Positions 5,845 through 12,670 of a stretch of DNA of 14,058 nucleotides are shown here, piece by piece. A program made the translations under genes and the position numbers. The first letter of the stretch is position 1. Every line of letters starts with the position of its first letter. The stretch comes from an uncultured Prevotella sp. GTDB lineage: Bacteria > Bacteroidota > Bacteroidia > Bacteroidales > Bacteroidaceae. The stretch is from assembly GCA_937889855.1 (NCBI GenBank), contig CALBYK010000210.1, forward strand, positions 1 to 14,058, written 5' to 3'. Below the pieces are notes generated by a model that was not told the DNA's origin, did not search any database, and saw only the letters and a list, made by a program, of their open reading frames with translations.

Positions 5845-6263
5845 AGCACCCGTCGGCTTCATTTCTTCATATAGGTATAATAGTAGTTTTAACCACAAGC
5901 AGTTTTTTGTTTTATGACAAATGTTAGTGTAAAGTGGCCGGCCCTCGTGCTGGTCTTCCTCGCGACTCTCGCCGCAGCCTTCGCCCTCGGTCGCTGCACC
6001 GGGGCAGGGTCGGCGGAGGAGCCGCCCGGCTATCCGCCCAGTTACGACGACCCCTTGCTGTCGCTCCCGACAACAAAGGATTCCATATATGTGCCGCTGC
6101 CGCAGGAGACGGTACGCGTCGAGATACCGGCTGTCGTAGACACCGATGCCATAATTTCCAGCTACTTCTCGCGCCACATCTACCGCGACACACTGCGTGC
6201 CTCGGCTCCGGGCAAGCTCGGAGGATTTGCCGTGCGTAAAACATCAAAGTCGGTTACGGATAG

Positions 6264-6327
6264 AAAAGAGGCCGTTTTCATTTCAAAAACAGCCCCTTTC
6301 TGTATCGAAAACGGCTTCTTTTTTATC
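6264..6327 (+). terminator. Strong terminator lying inside the open spanin-like frame
   Basis: Arms 6264-6279 and 6307-6322 pair over 16 bp with one G-U, followed by a T-run. Their order (GCCGTTTTC ... GAAAACGGC) is unmistakable. It should separate the holin/spanin transcript from DUF4248. Confidence 0.85.
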
Positions 6328-6364
6328 TGTAACTCATTTTCCAACCTAAAAACACAATACACCA

Positions 6365-6595
6365 ATGACACAAAAACAAGGAGATTTCACAATCCGCACC
6401 TACGGGCGCACGGAGCTTGCCGAGATGTATCTGCCGCATCTTTCGCCCAACCGCACGTGGCGCAAGCTGCAAGAATGGATAGCTGTTGCACCTGGACTGG
6501 AGCAGCGGCTAGCCCAGCTTGGCTACCGCCAGAGCCAGCGCATGTGGACACCAAGGCAAGTCGGCGCGATTGTCGAGGCGCTGGGCGAGCCGTAA
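6365..6595 (+). CDS. DUF4248 family protein (76 aa)
   Basis: Small basic soluble protein that fits DUF4248, a Bacteroidales family seen beside HU-like and amidase genes in prophages and integrative elements. Diagnostic features are the start FTIRTYGRTELAEMYLPHLS, a tryptophan-rich centre (TWRKLQEWI), a GLEQRLAQLGY segment and the ending FTPRQV-type WTPRQVGAIVEALGEP. The C-terminal half resembles a small HTH, so nucleic-acid binding is plausible but unproven. ATG 6365 gives the normal N terminus. It lies just after the terminator at 6264-6327, and no good promoter is visible in the short gap, so its expression signal is unclear. Confidence 0.85.
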   Translation: MTQKQGDFTIRTYGRTELAEMYLPHLSPNRTWRKLQEWIAVAPGLEQRLAQLGYRQSQRMWTPRQVGAIVEALGEP

Positions 6596-6645
6596 GAGCC
6601 ACAGCTGCGCAAAAATAGCAGATTAAGTGCTCAAACGATGTTGAC

Positions 6646-6939
6646 ATGCCCAAGAGCCAAAGCAATGTAGCTGCCTATGCCGAGAGCGACTCGCCGCTGA
6701 AGACCGACAACCGCATAGCCTATTCCGCCTACAAGGACTGCCGCGACTTGAGGTTTATCGACAACGACTTCTATATTGTTTCCGTGAAGAACTACTCCAG
6801 CAAAGCTGCCGTCGAGAAAATCAAGGCCAAGGAAAACTGCTACGACAAACAGGCAACAGCCACATACCAGTTCAAGATTGGAGGTCCGAACAAGTTCTAC
6901 AACACCTACAAGGGCGGACATTTCGGCGTGTATGAATAA
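6646..6939 (+). CDS. Small hypothetical protein (97 aa), possibly a fragment
   Basis: I do not recognise this product. It is polar and lacks signal peptide and membrane segments; it has many Lys, Tyr and Asn residues (IAYSAYKDCRDLRFIDNDFY, then a KFYNTYKGGHFGVYE ending) and reads like a plausible folded protein rather than random translation. The frame is open only back to a stop at 6616. No promoter or ribosome-binding signal marks the ATG at 6646, and an opposite-strand frame (6631-7104) covers the same bases. It could be an orphan gene or the 3' end of a gene whose front was deleted, since the boundary region 6596-6645 shows nothing else. Confidence 0.4.
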   Translation: MPKSQSNVAAYAESDSPLKTDNRIAYSAYKDCRDLRFIDNDFYIVSVKNYSSKAAVEKIKAKENCYDKQATATYQFKIGGPNKFYNTYKGGHFGVYE

Positions 6940-7032
6940 AGTGATGACGGCGTTTTGTGTCGAAATCCTGTCCATTAAACGCGGAAAATAATGGATAGTT
7001 GTGGAAAATGGCGCGACATCATACCTCTGCCG

Positions 7033-7040
7033 TATCTTTG
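7033..7040 (+). promoter_or_regulatory. Promoter (-7 element) of the HU-amidase operon
   Basis: TATCTTTG matches TAnnTTTG. Transcription would start near 7047 and leave a leader of about 77 nt before the HU ATG. No TTTG is present at the expected distance upstream. The 184-bp gap 6940-7123 contains nothing else I can support. Confidence 0.6.
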
Positions 7041-7123
7041 CACCATGCCAATGAAACAATATCGGCACAGGTTGCAACCTACACAGAAACTGGATGTCTA
7101 ACACTTAAAATTTTCTTACAACT

Positions 7124-7528
7124 ATGATTCGTTATCAAAAGTATCAAAACAAGCGCAAAGGCAATTTTGAAAACATGTGGTATGTCCGCGCTGTGAGCGA
7201 CGAGACCGTCGACCTTGAGGGGCTCGCCAAGCACATGGCAGCCCACAACACGCCCTACTCGGCCGGCACCATCCACGGAGTGCTGAAGGACATGGTGGCG
7301 TGCGTGAAGGAGCTTGTGCTCGACGGAAAGAAAATAAAGCTCGCCGACCTCGCCATCTTCTCAGCCGGCATATCATCCTATGGAGCGGAAACCGCCAAGG
7401 AGTGCGGCGCCGAGAACATACGCGACATACACCTCTGCGCCCGACCCACCGGCGACCTGCGCTCGCGCATCCTCACCACCGAGGCGCGCAAGATGCAGCT
7501 GCGCGAGTACAGCGTCGATGGCGAATAG
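7124..7528 (+). CDS. HU-like DNA-binding protein (134 aa, HU-HIG type)
   Basis: Histone-like protein of the enlarged Bacteroidales HU family. The segments TVDLEGLAKHMAAHNTPYSA, TIHGVLKDMVACVKELVLDG and KKIKLADLAIFSAGISSYG trace the HU helix-helix-beta core, and the rest (about residues 90-134, including IRDIHLCARPTGDLRSRILT) is the extension found in phage- and element-borne members. It would bind and bend DNA without strong sequence preference. ATG 7124 follows a leader from the promoter at 7033. The amidase ATG comes 9 bases after its stop, so the two are co-transcribed. DUF4248, HU and amidase together form a common module in Bacteroidales elements, though why they are linked is not known. 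No sign of damage. Confidence 0.88.
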   Translation: MIRYQKYQNKRKGNFENMWYVRAVSDETVDLEGLAKHMAAHNTPYSAGTIHGVLKDMVACVKELVLDGKKIKLADLAIFSAGISSYGAETAKECGAENIRDIHLCARPTGDLRSRILTTEARKMQLREYSVDGE

Positions 7529-7537
7529 GCAACCATC

Positions 7538-7954
7538 ATGCGCAAAATCAATCTCATCATCGTCCACTGCACCGCCACTGTCGAGGGGCGCGACTACACG
7601 GTGAGCACCATCGACCAGTGGCACCGCCAGCGCGGTTTCGACTGCATCGGCTACCACTATGTCATCTACCGCGACGGCACAGTACACGCAGGCCGCTCGC
7701 TCTACAAGGTGGGGGCGCACTGCAAGGGTCACAACACCGGCTCCATCGGCGTGTGCTATGTCGGCGGGCTGGCCCGCGACGGCTCGCCCAAAGACACTCG
7801 CACGCCGGAGCAGCGCGACGCGCTCGCCAACCTGCTCATGCGCCTGAAGCGCCAGTTCCCACAAGCCGTCATCCGTGGGCACCGTGACTTCGCCGCAAAG
7901 GCTTGCCCGTCGTTCGATGCCACAGCCGAGTACAAGGCCATTTCCGACATGTAG
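7538..7954 (+). CDS. N-acetylmuramoyl-L-alanine amidase, T7-lysozyme type (138 aa)
   Basis: Endolysin-type zinc amidase that cuts the bond between MurNAc and L-alanine in peptidoglycan. The protein lines up closely with T7 lysozyme over its length: zinc ligands H10 (VHCTA), H115 (GHRDF) and C123 (KACPSFD), with the catalytic tyrosine and lysine at about Y39 (GYHYVIYRDG) and K121. GAHCKGHNTGSIGVCYVGG is also conserved. There is no signal peptide, so it needs the holin to reach the wall. It lies 9 bases after the HU gene and 3 bases before the next gene, in one operon. All catalytic residues are present, so it should be active. T7 lysozyme also inhibits RNA polymerase; nothing here tests that. 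Confidence 0.93.
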   Translation: MRKINLIIVHCTATVEGRDYTVSTIDQWHRQRGFDCIGYHYVIYRDGTVHAGRSLYKVGAHCKGHNTGSIGVCYVGGLARDGSPKDTRTPEQRDALANLLMRLKRQFPQAVIRGHRDFAAKACPSFDATAEYKAISDM

Positions 7955-7957
7955 CCT

Positions 7958-8434
7958 ATGACAGCACAACCTACCTCTGACCCGAAGGCGATGACAGCCG
8001 ACGAGTTCAACCAGCGTGTCAAGGCGTGGGGCGACACCGTGCGATCGCGCTCGCTCGGCACTCTTATAGCCGAGACGCAGGTCTACAGCGGCGACCTCCG
8101 TGGCCGACTGAAGGCTGCCGTCAACACCGCCCGCGACGATGGCTTGGCTCATGCCGTGGCGTTCAAGTTCGTGCGCTACGGCGTGTTCGTGGCCTACGGC
8201 GTGGGCAACGGCTACATCCGGCAGAACGGCCGTGTGGTGCGCGGCTCGCACGACCCCAACCGCCATGTCGCGCCCGGTCCCATCCGACGCCGACCCGTCG
8301 ACTGGCTCGACAAGAATGTGGAGCAGCAGATGCAGCATCTCGCCGACATCGCCGCCGACTACTACGGCGACCGCGCCGCCCGTGACGTACTCGAACAAAT
8401 CGACCGCGTGACAATCGTCAAGCGGCAACACTAA
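7958..8434 (+). CDS. Putative phage neck/tail-completion protein (158 aa)
   Basis: No firm family, but the layout resembles small head-tail joining proteins of the HK97 gp10 kind: a helical start (MTADEFNQRVKAWGDTVRSR), a basic middle (SGDLRGRLKAAVNTARDDG), a strand motif FKFVRYGVFVAYGVGNGY, then RRRPVDWLDKNVEQQMQHLA and a final helix (ADYYGDRAARDVLEQI). I recall similar proteins upstream of tape measure genes in Bacteroidales prophages. It starts 3 bases after the amidase stop and is followed by a strong bidirectional terminator. If the call is right, it is the only head-neck component left in the element; the portal and connectors it would bind are missing. Confidence 0.5.
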   Translation: MTAQPTSDPKAMTADEFNQRVKAWGDTVRSRSLGTLIAETQVYSGDLRGRLKAAVNTARDDGLAHAVAFKFVRYGVFVAYGVGNGYIRQNGRVVRGSHDPNRHVAPGPIRRRPVDWLDKNVEQQMQHLADIAADYYGDRAARDVLEQIDRVTIVKRQH

Positions 8435-8473
8435 AAAAGGCAGGGAGCTAAACGGTTAAGCTCCCTGCCTTTT
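8435..8473. terminator. Bidirectional terminator between convergent genes
   Basis: Arms 8435-8449 and 8459-8473 pair perfectly over 15 bp (core GGCAGGGAGCT) with A-rich and T-rich flanks on both sides. It serves the amidase operon ending at 8434 and the leftward gene ending at 8475. Confidence 0.9.
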
Positions 8474-8474
8474 C

Positions 8475-8861
8475 TTATTTTCTCCTCCTGATTGGCTGCT
8501 GCCAATACAGAGCTTTTAGGTTCCTGAGTTTTTCAAGCGTCTTCCCTGTGAAAACCCAGTGGTTATATCTGTCGAGCACAAGGTCTTTCTTGCGCATCTG
8601 TTCTATCAAGTAAGGATTATTCAAGTCTTTCTCTATATACATCGGCAACCATTGTCCGTCACGAAACATCATGTCGTGCTTCTTCATTTCCCAATAATAT
8701 GTTGATGTATAACCCCATTCCTTTGCAGACTTCAACTCATAGTTTGAGTCTTCCACTCTATCCATGAACTTCTTGCCGCTTCGTTTTGTGCCTCTTACCA
8801 TAAAAAGTACGGCAAGAAAAGCGACTAAAAACATTGCTTGTATGGGTGTAAGGTGATACAT
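8475..8861 (-). CDS. Membrane-anchored protein of unknown function (128 aa), opposite to phage genes
   Basis: I do not recognise a family. One N-terminal membrane segment (about residues 5-22, TPIQAMFLVAFLAVLFMV) is followed by a basic stretch (RGTKRSGKK) and a soluble, aromatic-rich domain with WEMKKHDMMFRDGQWLPMY and VLDRYNHWVFTGKTLEKLR. The positive-inside rule puts the soluble domain in the cytoplasm. A frame is open to 8957, but ATG 8861 lies 26 nt after the predicted transcript start, so it is preferred. It has its own promoter and shares a terminator, is more AT-rich than its neighbours and points against the tail genes. That is the pattern of a lysogenic-conversion cargo gene (moron). 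Superinfection exclusion would fit the topology but is only a guess. Confidence 0.68.
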   Translation of the reverse strand: MYHLTPIQAMFLVAFLAVLFMVRGTKRSGKKFMDRVEDSNYELKSAKEWGYTSTYYWEMKKHDMMFRDGQWLPMYIEKDLNNPYLIEQMRKKDLVLDRYNHWVFTGKTLEKLRNLKALYWQQPIRRRK

Positions 8862-8893
8862 AATAGTCAGTTTGTTAGGTTTATTTTTCGTTG

Positions 8894-8923
8894 TAAAGAT
8901 AGCAATTTTTCTGACATACGCAA
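8894..8923 (-). promoter_or_regulatory. Promoter of the leftward membrane protein gene
   Basis: Minus strand: TTG (8923-8921), 19 bases, TATCTTTA (8901-8894). It is one base off the -7 consensus and gives a leader of about 26 nt to ATG 8861. It is close to and divergent from the tape measure promoter at 8950-8980. Confidence 0.7.
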
Positions 8924-8949
8924 GTTCTCGCAAGACTAAAATTGCGTCC

Positions 8950-8980
8950 TTTGCCACTCGTCATTAATCCTCTATTTTTG
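8950..8980 (+). promoter_or_regulatory. Promoter of the tape measure/tail operon
   Basis: TTTG (8950-8953), 19 bases, TATTTTTG (8973-8980), a full match to the Bacteroidetes consensus. Transcription would start near 8987, only about 15 nt before ATG 9002. This gives the two tail genes their own transcript, separate from the amidase operon. Confidence 0.78.
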
Positions 8981-9001
8981 CAGCATTAAACATTGTTATA
9001 T

Positions 9002-10792
9002 ATGGCAAAAACTTATAGTCGCACCGTCACTGTCTACATTGACGGTTCAAAAATAGACAATAGCATCCCAGCTATTCAGAAGAAGGTGCGTGAGCTTACG
9101 CGCGATGTCAAGAAAATGACTATCGGCACGGATGAATACAACAAGACGGTGAAGAGCATTGCCGAGCTTAATTCCATTCTTGCCGAGCACAAGAAGGCCG
9201 TGCGCGGCGTGGCTGAAGAAACAGAGACTCTTGGCGAGAGACTTGGCGGCATGGCCGACTTTTTCAATAAGCTGCGCAAGCTCTACGCCGAGCGCAAGGG
9301 TATCACCGACGCTTACGGCTCCGACCTCGAAAAAGATGCTGTCGGCTCTCAGAGTTCGTCAACCTTTACCAACAATCCAGCCTCGGCTCAGTCAGGCTTA
9401 GGGAGGCCCAGTAAGGCCCAACCCTCTCACAAAGGCACCAGCAAGCCCGACCCCGAAGTTGTGCGCCAGAAGCGCGTCCAGAAACAACTCGACTCCATCA
9501 CCGCCGACTACGAGTCCAAGCGCACCCAGGCCAAGCAAGCCTACCTCGACGGCACCATCGACACCCAAGAGGACTACAACCGCCGCATCGAGGACCTTGA
9601 ACTCGAGGAGCTTAACAAGAAGCTCGAGGTTGCAGGTCTTGAGCCAAAGAAGCGTGCCGAGATTGAGAAGAAAATTCTCGACTACAAGGTGAAGCTCTAC
9701 GACCAGCTCCGCGAGATTGAGCAGTCCTTCGGCGACACCGAGGAGGAGCGTCTTGCCAACGAACTCGACACAATCAAGCAGAAGTACAACCAAGACCTCG
9801 CCCTTCTCGACAACCTCCACGACAAGCAGCTCATCAGCGAGGAGCAATATCAGCAAGACCTCAAACAACTGAAGGAGCGTTACGACAACGACAAGCAGAA
9901 AGCCAACCGCGAGTCTGCCGACCGCGTCATCAGCGACGCAAAGAAGACTTTCGACGAACTGATGGAGAGCCAGCGCAAGGCCAACATTAAGAATGGGCGT
10001 ATCGACGAGCAGAGCCAGACCGACCGTCTGGAGGCTTGGCAAGGCTACCTCCAAAAACTCCTCGATAAAACCTCTCTCTCTGCCGAGCAGCGTGCCGCCA
10101 TACAGCAGCAAATCGACGATGCCGAGGTGGAGCAGACCGAGGAGACACTGAAGAAGAAGCAGGAACTGGCGCAGAAGTATAATGACATTGTCTGCGAGAC
10201 CATCGTCTCTTCCGGGCAGAAGCTCGGCGAGGAGCTTGGCAAGGTTCTGCAGGGCGAGCAAGCCAACTTCAAGGACTTCCTCCGTGGTATACTCTCGCTT
10301 ATGATCGATGCTCTCGAAAAGGCAGCCGTCGGCAGTTTCGACACCGGCGGCTTCACTCCCTCCGGCTCATGGGACAAGCCCCAGGGCATCGTCCACTCCA
10401 ACGAGTTCGTCGCTAACCGCTTCGCCACCGCCAACCCTGCCGTGCGCCCCGTGCTCAATCTCATCAACGAGGCGCAGCGCAGCGGTTCCGTCTCCCGTCT
10501 GTCCGCCGACGACATCGCCGCAGTCGTGCCGACAACCCAGTACCAGCCCTCCACAAGTTCCCACGGCTCAGGCAGGCTTAGAGAGGCCCAGCAAGGCTTA
10601 TCACCAGAGTCGCTGCAATCATCAGCCCTCACCTCCGTCCTCTCACGCGTCGTGCGCACCCTAACGTCCATCGACCGCCGCTTCTCGTCGCCCATCGTCG
10701 CCGAGACCTACGCCACGGGCAAGCACGGCACCATCGAGGCGGAGCGTCTTGTCAACAAAATGAAGTCCAACGTAAGCAGAAAAAGAAAATGA
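9002..10792 (+). CDS. Short phage tail tape measure-like protein (596 aa)
   Basis: The N terminus (VTVYIDGSKIDNSIPAIQKK, then SIAELNSILAEHKKAVRGV) and the C-terminal GSFDTGGFTPSG, IVHSNEFVANRF match the two ends of Bacteroidales tape measure proteins. Between them, residues about 165-410 are one long charged coiled coil. The hydrophobic core that usually follows MADFFNKL in this group is missing, as is the membrane-like stretch usually found just before FDTGGF. At 596 residues it is well below the 1000 or more common for these tails. Start ATG 9002 fits the leader better than ATG 8993. The stop overlaps the next gene's ATG by 4 nt, so translation is coupled. It is either a ruler for a short tail or a deleted but still open gene. 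Confidence 0.78.
   Translation: MAKTYSRTVTVYIDGSKIDNSIPAIQKKVRELTRDVKKMTIGTDEYNKTVKSIAELNSILAEHKKAVRGVAEETETLGERLGGMADFFNKLRKLYAERKGITDAYGSDLEKDAVGSQSSSTFTNNPASAQSGLGRPSKAQPSHKGTSKPDPEVVRQKRVQKQLDSITADYESKRTQAKQAYLDGTIDTQEDYNRRIEDLELEELNKKLEVAGLEPKKRAEIEKKILDYKVKLYDQLREIEQSFGDTEEERLANELDTIKQKYNQDLALLDNLHDKQLISEEQYQQDLKQLKERYDNDKQKANRESADRVISDAKKTFDELMESQRKANIKNGRIDEQSQTDRLEAWQGYLQKLLDKTSLSAEQRAAIQQQIDDAEVEQTEETLKKKQELAQKYNDIVCETIVSSGQKLGEELGKVLQGEQANFKDFLRGILSLMIDALEKAAVGSFDTGGFTPSGSWDKPQGIVHSNEFVANRFATANPAVRPVLNLINEAQRSGSVSRLSADDIAAVVPTTQYQPSTSSHGSGRLREAQQGLSPESLQSSALTSVLSRVVRTLTSIDRRFSSPIVAETYATGKHGTIEAERLVNKMKSNVSRKRK
9381..9420. repeat. Four 10-bp units NNNNGGCYYA in the tape measure gene, copy 1
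   Basis: CCTCGGCTCA, GTCAGGCTTA, GGGAGGCCCA and GTAAGGCCCA follow each other with a strict 10-base period. The 40-bp block matches 10561-10600 at 34 of 40 positions but is read in a different codon phase. It encodes part of a Ser/Gly/Pro linker between the N-terminal domain and the coiled coil. Confidence 0.78.
10561..10600. repeat. Four 10-bp units NNNNGGCYYA in the tape measure gene, copy 2
   Basis: CCACGGCTCA, GGCAGGCTTA, GAGAGGCCCA and GCAAGGCTTA, the same order of units as at 9381-9420, 1180 bases further on. It encodes a linker after the FDTGGF region. Confidence 0.78.
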
Positions 10793-12606
10793 TTAAGCTC
10801 CTGATTAATGGCAGCGAGGTACACCTTGCCGCCGACATATCCCTTGAGTTCTACGACCGCAACCCCTTCTTCACCTCCGAGGGCCAGCACACGCTCGACA
10901 TCGACATCTCGCTGTCCGACCCGCAGAACGCACACATCTACAACGCCATGCACCGCATCGATGTCACGGCGCGGCCCGAGAACCGTCAGGCTATTCTCTA
11001 CTGCGAGAAGGGCGTCATCATCCGTGGCACCGAGATTATTCTTGAAATCGATGAGCGCAGCGCAAAGATTCAGATTGTGTCGGGCAACTCCGAGTTCAAC
11101 TTTCTCGCCGGAAGCGACAAGTATCTCCACGACCTCGATCTCGGCGAGATTGACAATCTCACCGCCGAAGAGGCACGCCGCTCGCTCTACAGCCATTATC
11201 CCGACTCCGAATATGTCTGCACGCCCGTAGTGGCGAAGGCGAGCATACGCAATGGCATCGGCAATATGCTCCAGTCATCGTCAACTATATACAATGAGGT
11301 TGACGAGGTGGCAAAGGCCACTACCGTCAACCTCAAGTCCGGCACTACGCTCTGTCCTCAGCCTTATCTCGCCACTGTCATTGCCCGTGTGCTCAAGGCT
11401 CTCGGCTATACTCGCTCCTACGATGCCATTGCCGGCAGTCCCGAGTTGAGCCGACTGATTCTCGTCCATGGCTACCAGACCACAAAATACAGCGAAATGC
11501 TTGAGAACTGGACTGTCTCTGACTTCATCTCCGAGGTGGAGCACCTTTGCGGCGTGTGTCTCGTCGTTGACAACCTTGTCTACCACAACGTGGCGTATAA
11601 GTTTCCTTCCACCAGCATCTACAAGTTCTACGCCCTCGACGACGATTTCGCCCGGCGCATCGAGTATGTCGACTGCCCCGACCGCCTGCCACAATACCGC
11701 AACGATTATGCCTCGCTCTATAATATATGGTATAAGATATCGGGCGACAACACCGATTTCTACAAGACCGACGACGACGCGCCTAACTCCGTAGTCGCCT
11801 CCTATCACTCCATGGTGGCCTACTACGACCGCAGCTTCCACTGGAGTGCCGACACGCCAGGGCGGCGCATACCGCTGGAGTTTCCCTTCATCGTGCGCTC
11901 CATCGTCAAGAAGGGCAGCAACAGCGGCGTGTCCAAGTGTACGCGCCTCGGCATGGTCAACCAGTTCGGACCGCGCATCGACGAGAACTCCGACGACAAG
12001 ATGGAGCTGAAGATTGTGCCCGTGGAGAATGTGTTCTGCCGCTTGCACGACTACTATTCCTATCCGCTCCCGGTCATTGAGAACGGCGACGGCGACGTGG
12101 GCAACATCACCGACGAGGACGAGGGCAAGGGCGTGGCGGAGCGTCTTGTGCAGGGCGAGTCGACGGAGCGGTCGGCTAAGGACAACATGTATGTGGGGTT
12201 CTATATGGGCGTGAGCAAGTTTGAGTGCTGCGGCGAGGAGCGCGGCGACAATTACCCCGTCGTGCCCGTCACCATCAACAGCCGCCTTCAGATGCGTTCC
12301 ATGCCCAGCGGCACCCTCGGCTACAAGTTCTGGGATATGCAGCAGGTGAAGTATATGGATGTCAACGGCAACTACGACCTCTCCATCAACTCCGAGCACG
12401 GCATGTACAACACCCACTGGCAGATTCCGCAGCAGCTCGACCTCACCACAGTCTATGTCATCAAGTTCCGCTCGCTCCAACGCCGCGACGCACGCCACAT
12501 CTTCAATATCGGTGGCCGCAAGTTCTACTGCCAGCAGCTCAAGTACCAGGTTGTCGGCGGTCGACTCTCCGACATCATCGAAGGCACGTTCTATCCGCTG
12601 AAGTAG
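10789..12606 (+). CDS. Phage tail-tip/baseplate-associated protein (605 aa)
   Basis: Large soluble protein placed directly after the tape measure, with its ATG overlapping the tape measure stop, where siphophages encode distal-tail or tail-tip proteins. The N-terminal 100 residues (INGSEVHLAADISLEFYDRN, then TLDIDISLSDPQNAHIYNAM) resemble the opening of a family I recall at this position in Bacteroidales prophages, beta-rich with a small ligand-like turn. The centre (about 215-330) is rich in aromatic residues. It carries an acidic loop near 440-455 (ENGDGDVGNITDEDEGKGV) and ends in a strand-rich domain (HIFNIGGRKFYCQQLKYQVV). No hydrolase motif is visible. The open frame is full length and shows no damage. 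An adhesin or hub role is inferred mainly from position. Confidence 0.68.
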   Translation: MIKLLINGSEVHLAADISLEFYDRNPFFTSEGQHTLDIDISLSDPQNAHIYNAMHRIDVTARPENRQAILYCEKGVIIRGTEIILEIDERSAKIQIVSGNSEFNFLAGSDKYLHDLDLGEIDNLTAEEARRSLYSHYPDSEYVCTPVVAKASIRNGIGNMLQSSSTIYNEVDEVAKATTVNLKSGTTLCPQPYLATVIARVLKALGYTRSYDAIAGSPELSRLILVHGYQTTKYSEMLENWTVSDFISEVEHLCGVCLVVDNLVYHNVAYKFPSTSIYKFYALDDDFARRIEYVDCPDRLPQYRNDYASLYNIWYKISGDNTDFYKTDDDAPNSVVASYHSMVAYYDRSFHWSADTPGRRIPLEFPFIVRSIVKKGSNSGVSKCTRLGMVNQFGPRIDENSDDKMELKIVPVENVFCRLHDYYSYPLPVIENGDGDVGNITDEDEGKGVAERLVQGESTERSAKDNMYVGFYMGVSKFECCGEERGDNYPVVPVTINSRLQMRSMPSGTLGYKFWDMQQVKYMDVNGNYDLSINSEHGMYNTHWQIPQQLDLTTVYVIKFRSLQRRDARHIFNIGGRKFYCQQLKYQVVGGRLSDIIEGTFYPLK

Positions 12607-12628
12607 CCGCCAAGCTGCAGCCTTTCTT

Positions 12629-12660
12629 CGTGGCGGAAGTCTCCGACCTCCGCTTCCGCC
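12629..12660. repeat. Palindromic REP-like element, copy 2
   Basis: The 25-mer 12629-12653 matches 5820-5844 at 23 of 25 bases. Here GGCGGAAG (12632-12639) pairs with CTTCCGCC (12653-12660), making a longer stem. It starts 22 bases after the tail gene stop and 18 bases before the convergent integrase stop, so it could end either transcript. Confidence 0.7.
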
Positions 12661-12670
12661 ATTAGTAGTG

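Larger units (their letters stand above)
5914..6618 (+). pseudogene. Spanin-like membrane-anchored periplasmic protein, 3' end lost
   Basis: Only the first 95-100 residues look native: a short cytoplasmic start, one membrane anchor (about residues 8-26, ALVLVFLATLAAAFALG), a proline-rich linker, then a periplasmic segment VPLPQETVRVEIPAVVDTDA and SSYFSRHIYRDTL. This layout is typical of small Rz/spanin-like proteins placed next to holins in Bacteroidales phages. After about 6200 the frame has no stop of its own. It reads through the terminator hairpin at 6264-6322 and across the whole DUF4248 gene in another frame to 6618. A deletion has most likely removed the 3' half and its stop codon. Any transcript would largely end at the terminator without a stop codon. 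Function is probably lost. Confidence 0.65.

Noticed and set aside
7373..8431. Long open frame of 352 codons on the minus strand across the amidase and neck genes
   Set aside because: It is the GC-rich antisense shadow of the HU, amidase and neck genes, which have clear family motifs, and its product is a low-complexity Val/Ala/His-rich string.
8862..8957. Longer start at 8957 for the leftward membrane protein
   Set aside because: It precedes the -7 box at 8894-8901 and would place a charged extension before the membrane anchor.
9398..10261. 287-codon minus-strand Leu/Val-rich frame
   Set aside because: Antisense of the charged coiled coil (GAG/AAG codons read as CTC/CTT), not a membrane protein gene.
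9381..10600. Diversity-generating retroelement template/variable repeat pair in the tape measure gene
   Set aside because: There is no reverse transcriptase or Avd gene in the window, and mismatches are not limited to adenine positions.
11281..12498. 405-codon minus-strand frame inside the tail-tip gene
   Set aside because: Antisense shadow of the 605-aa protein; composition biased to Val/His/Ala and no domain visible.
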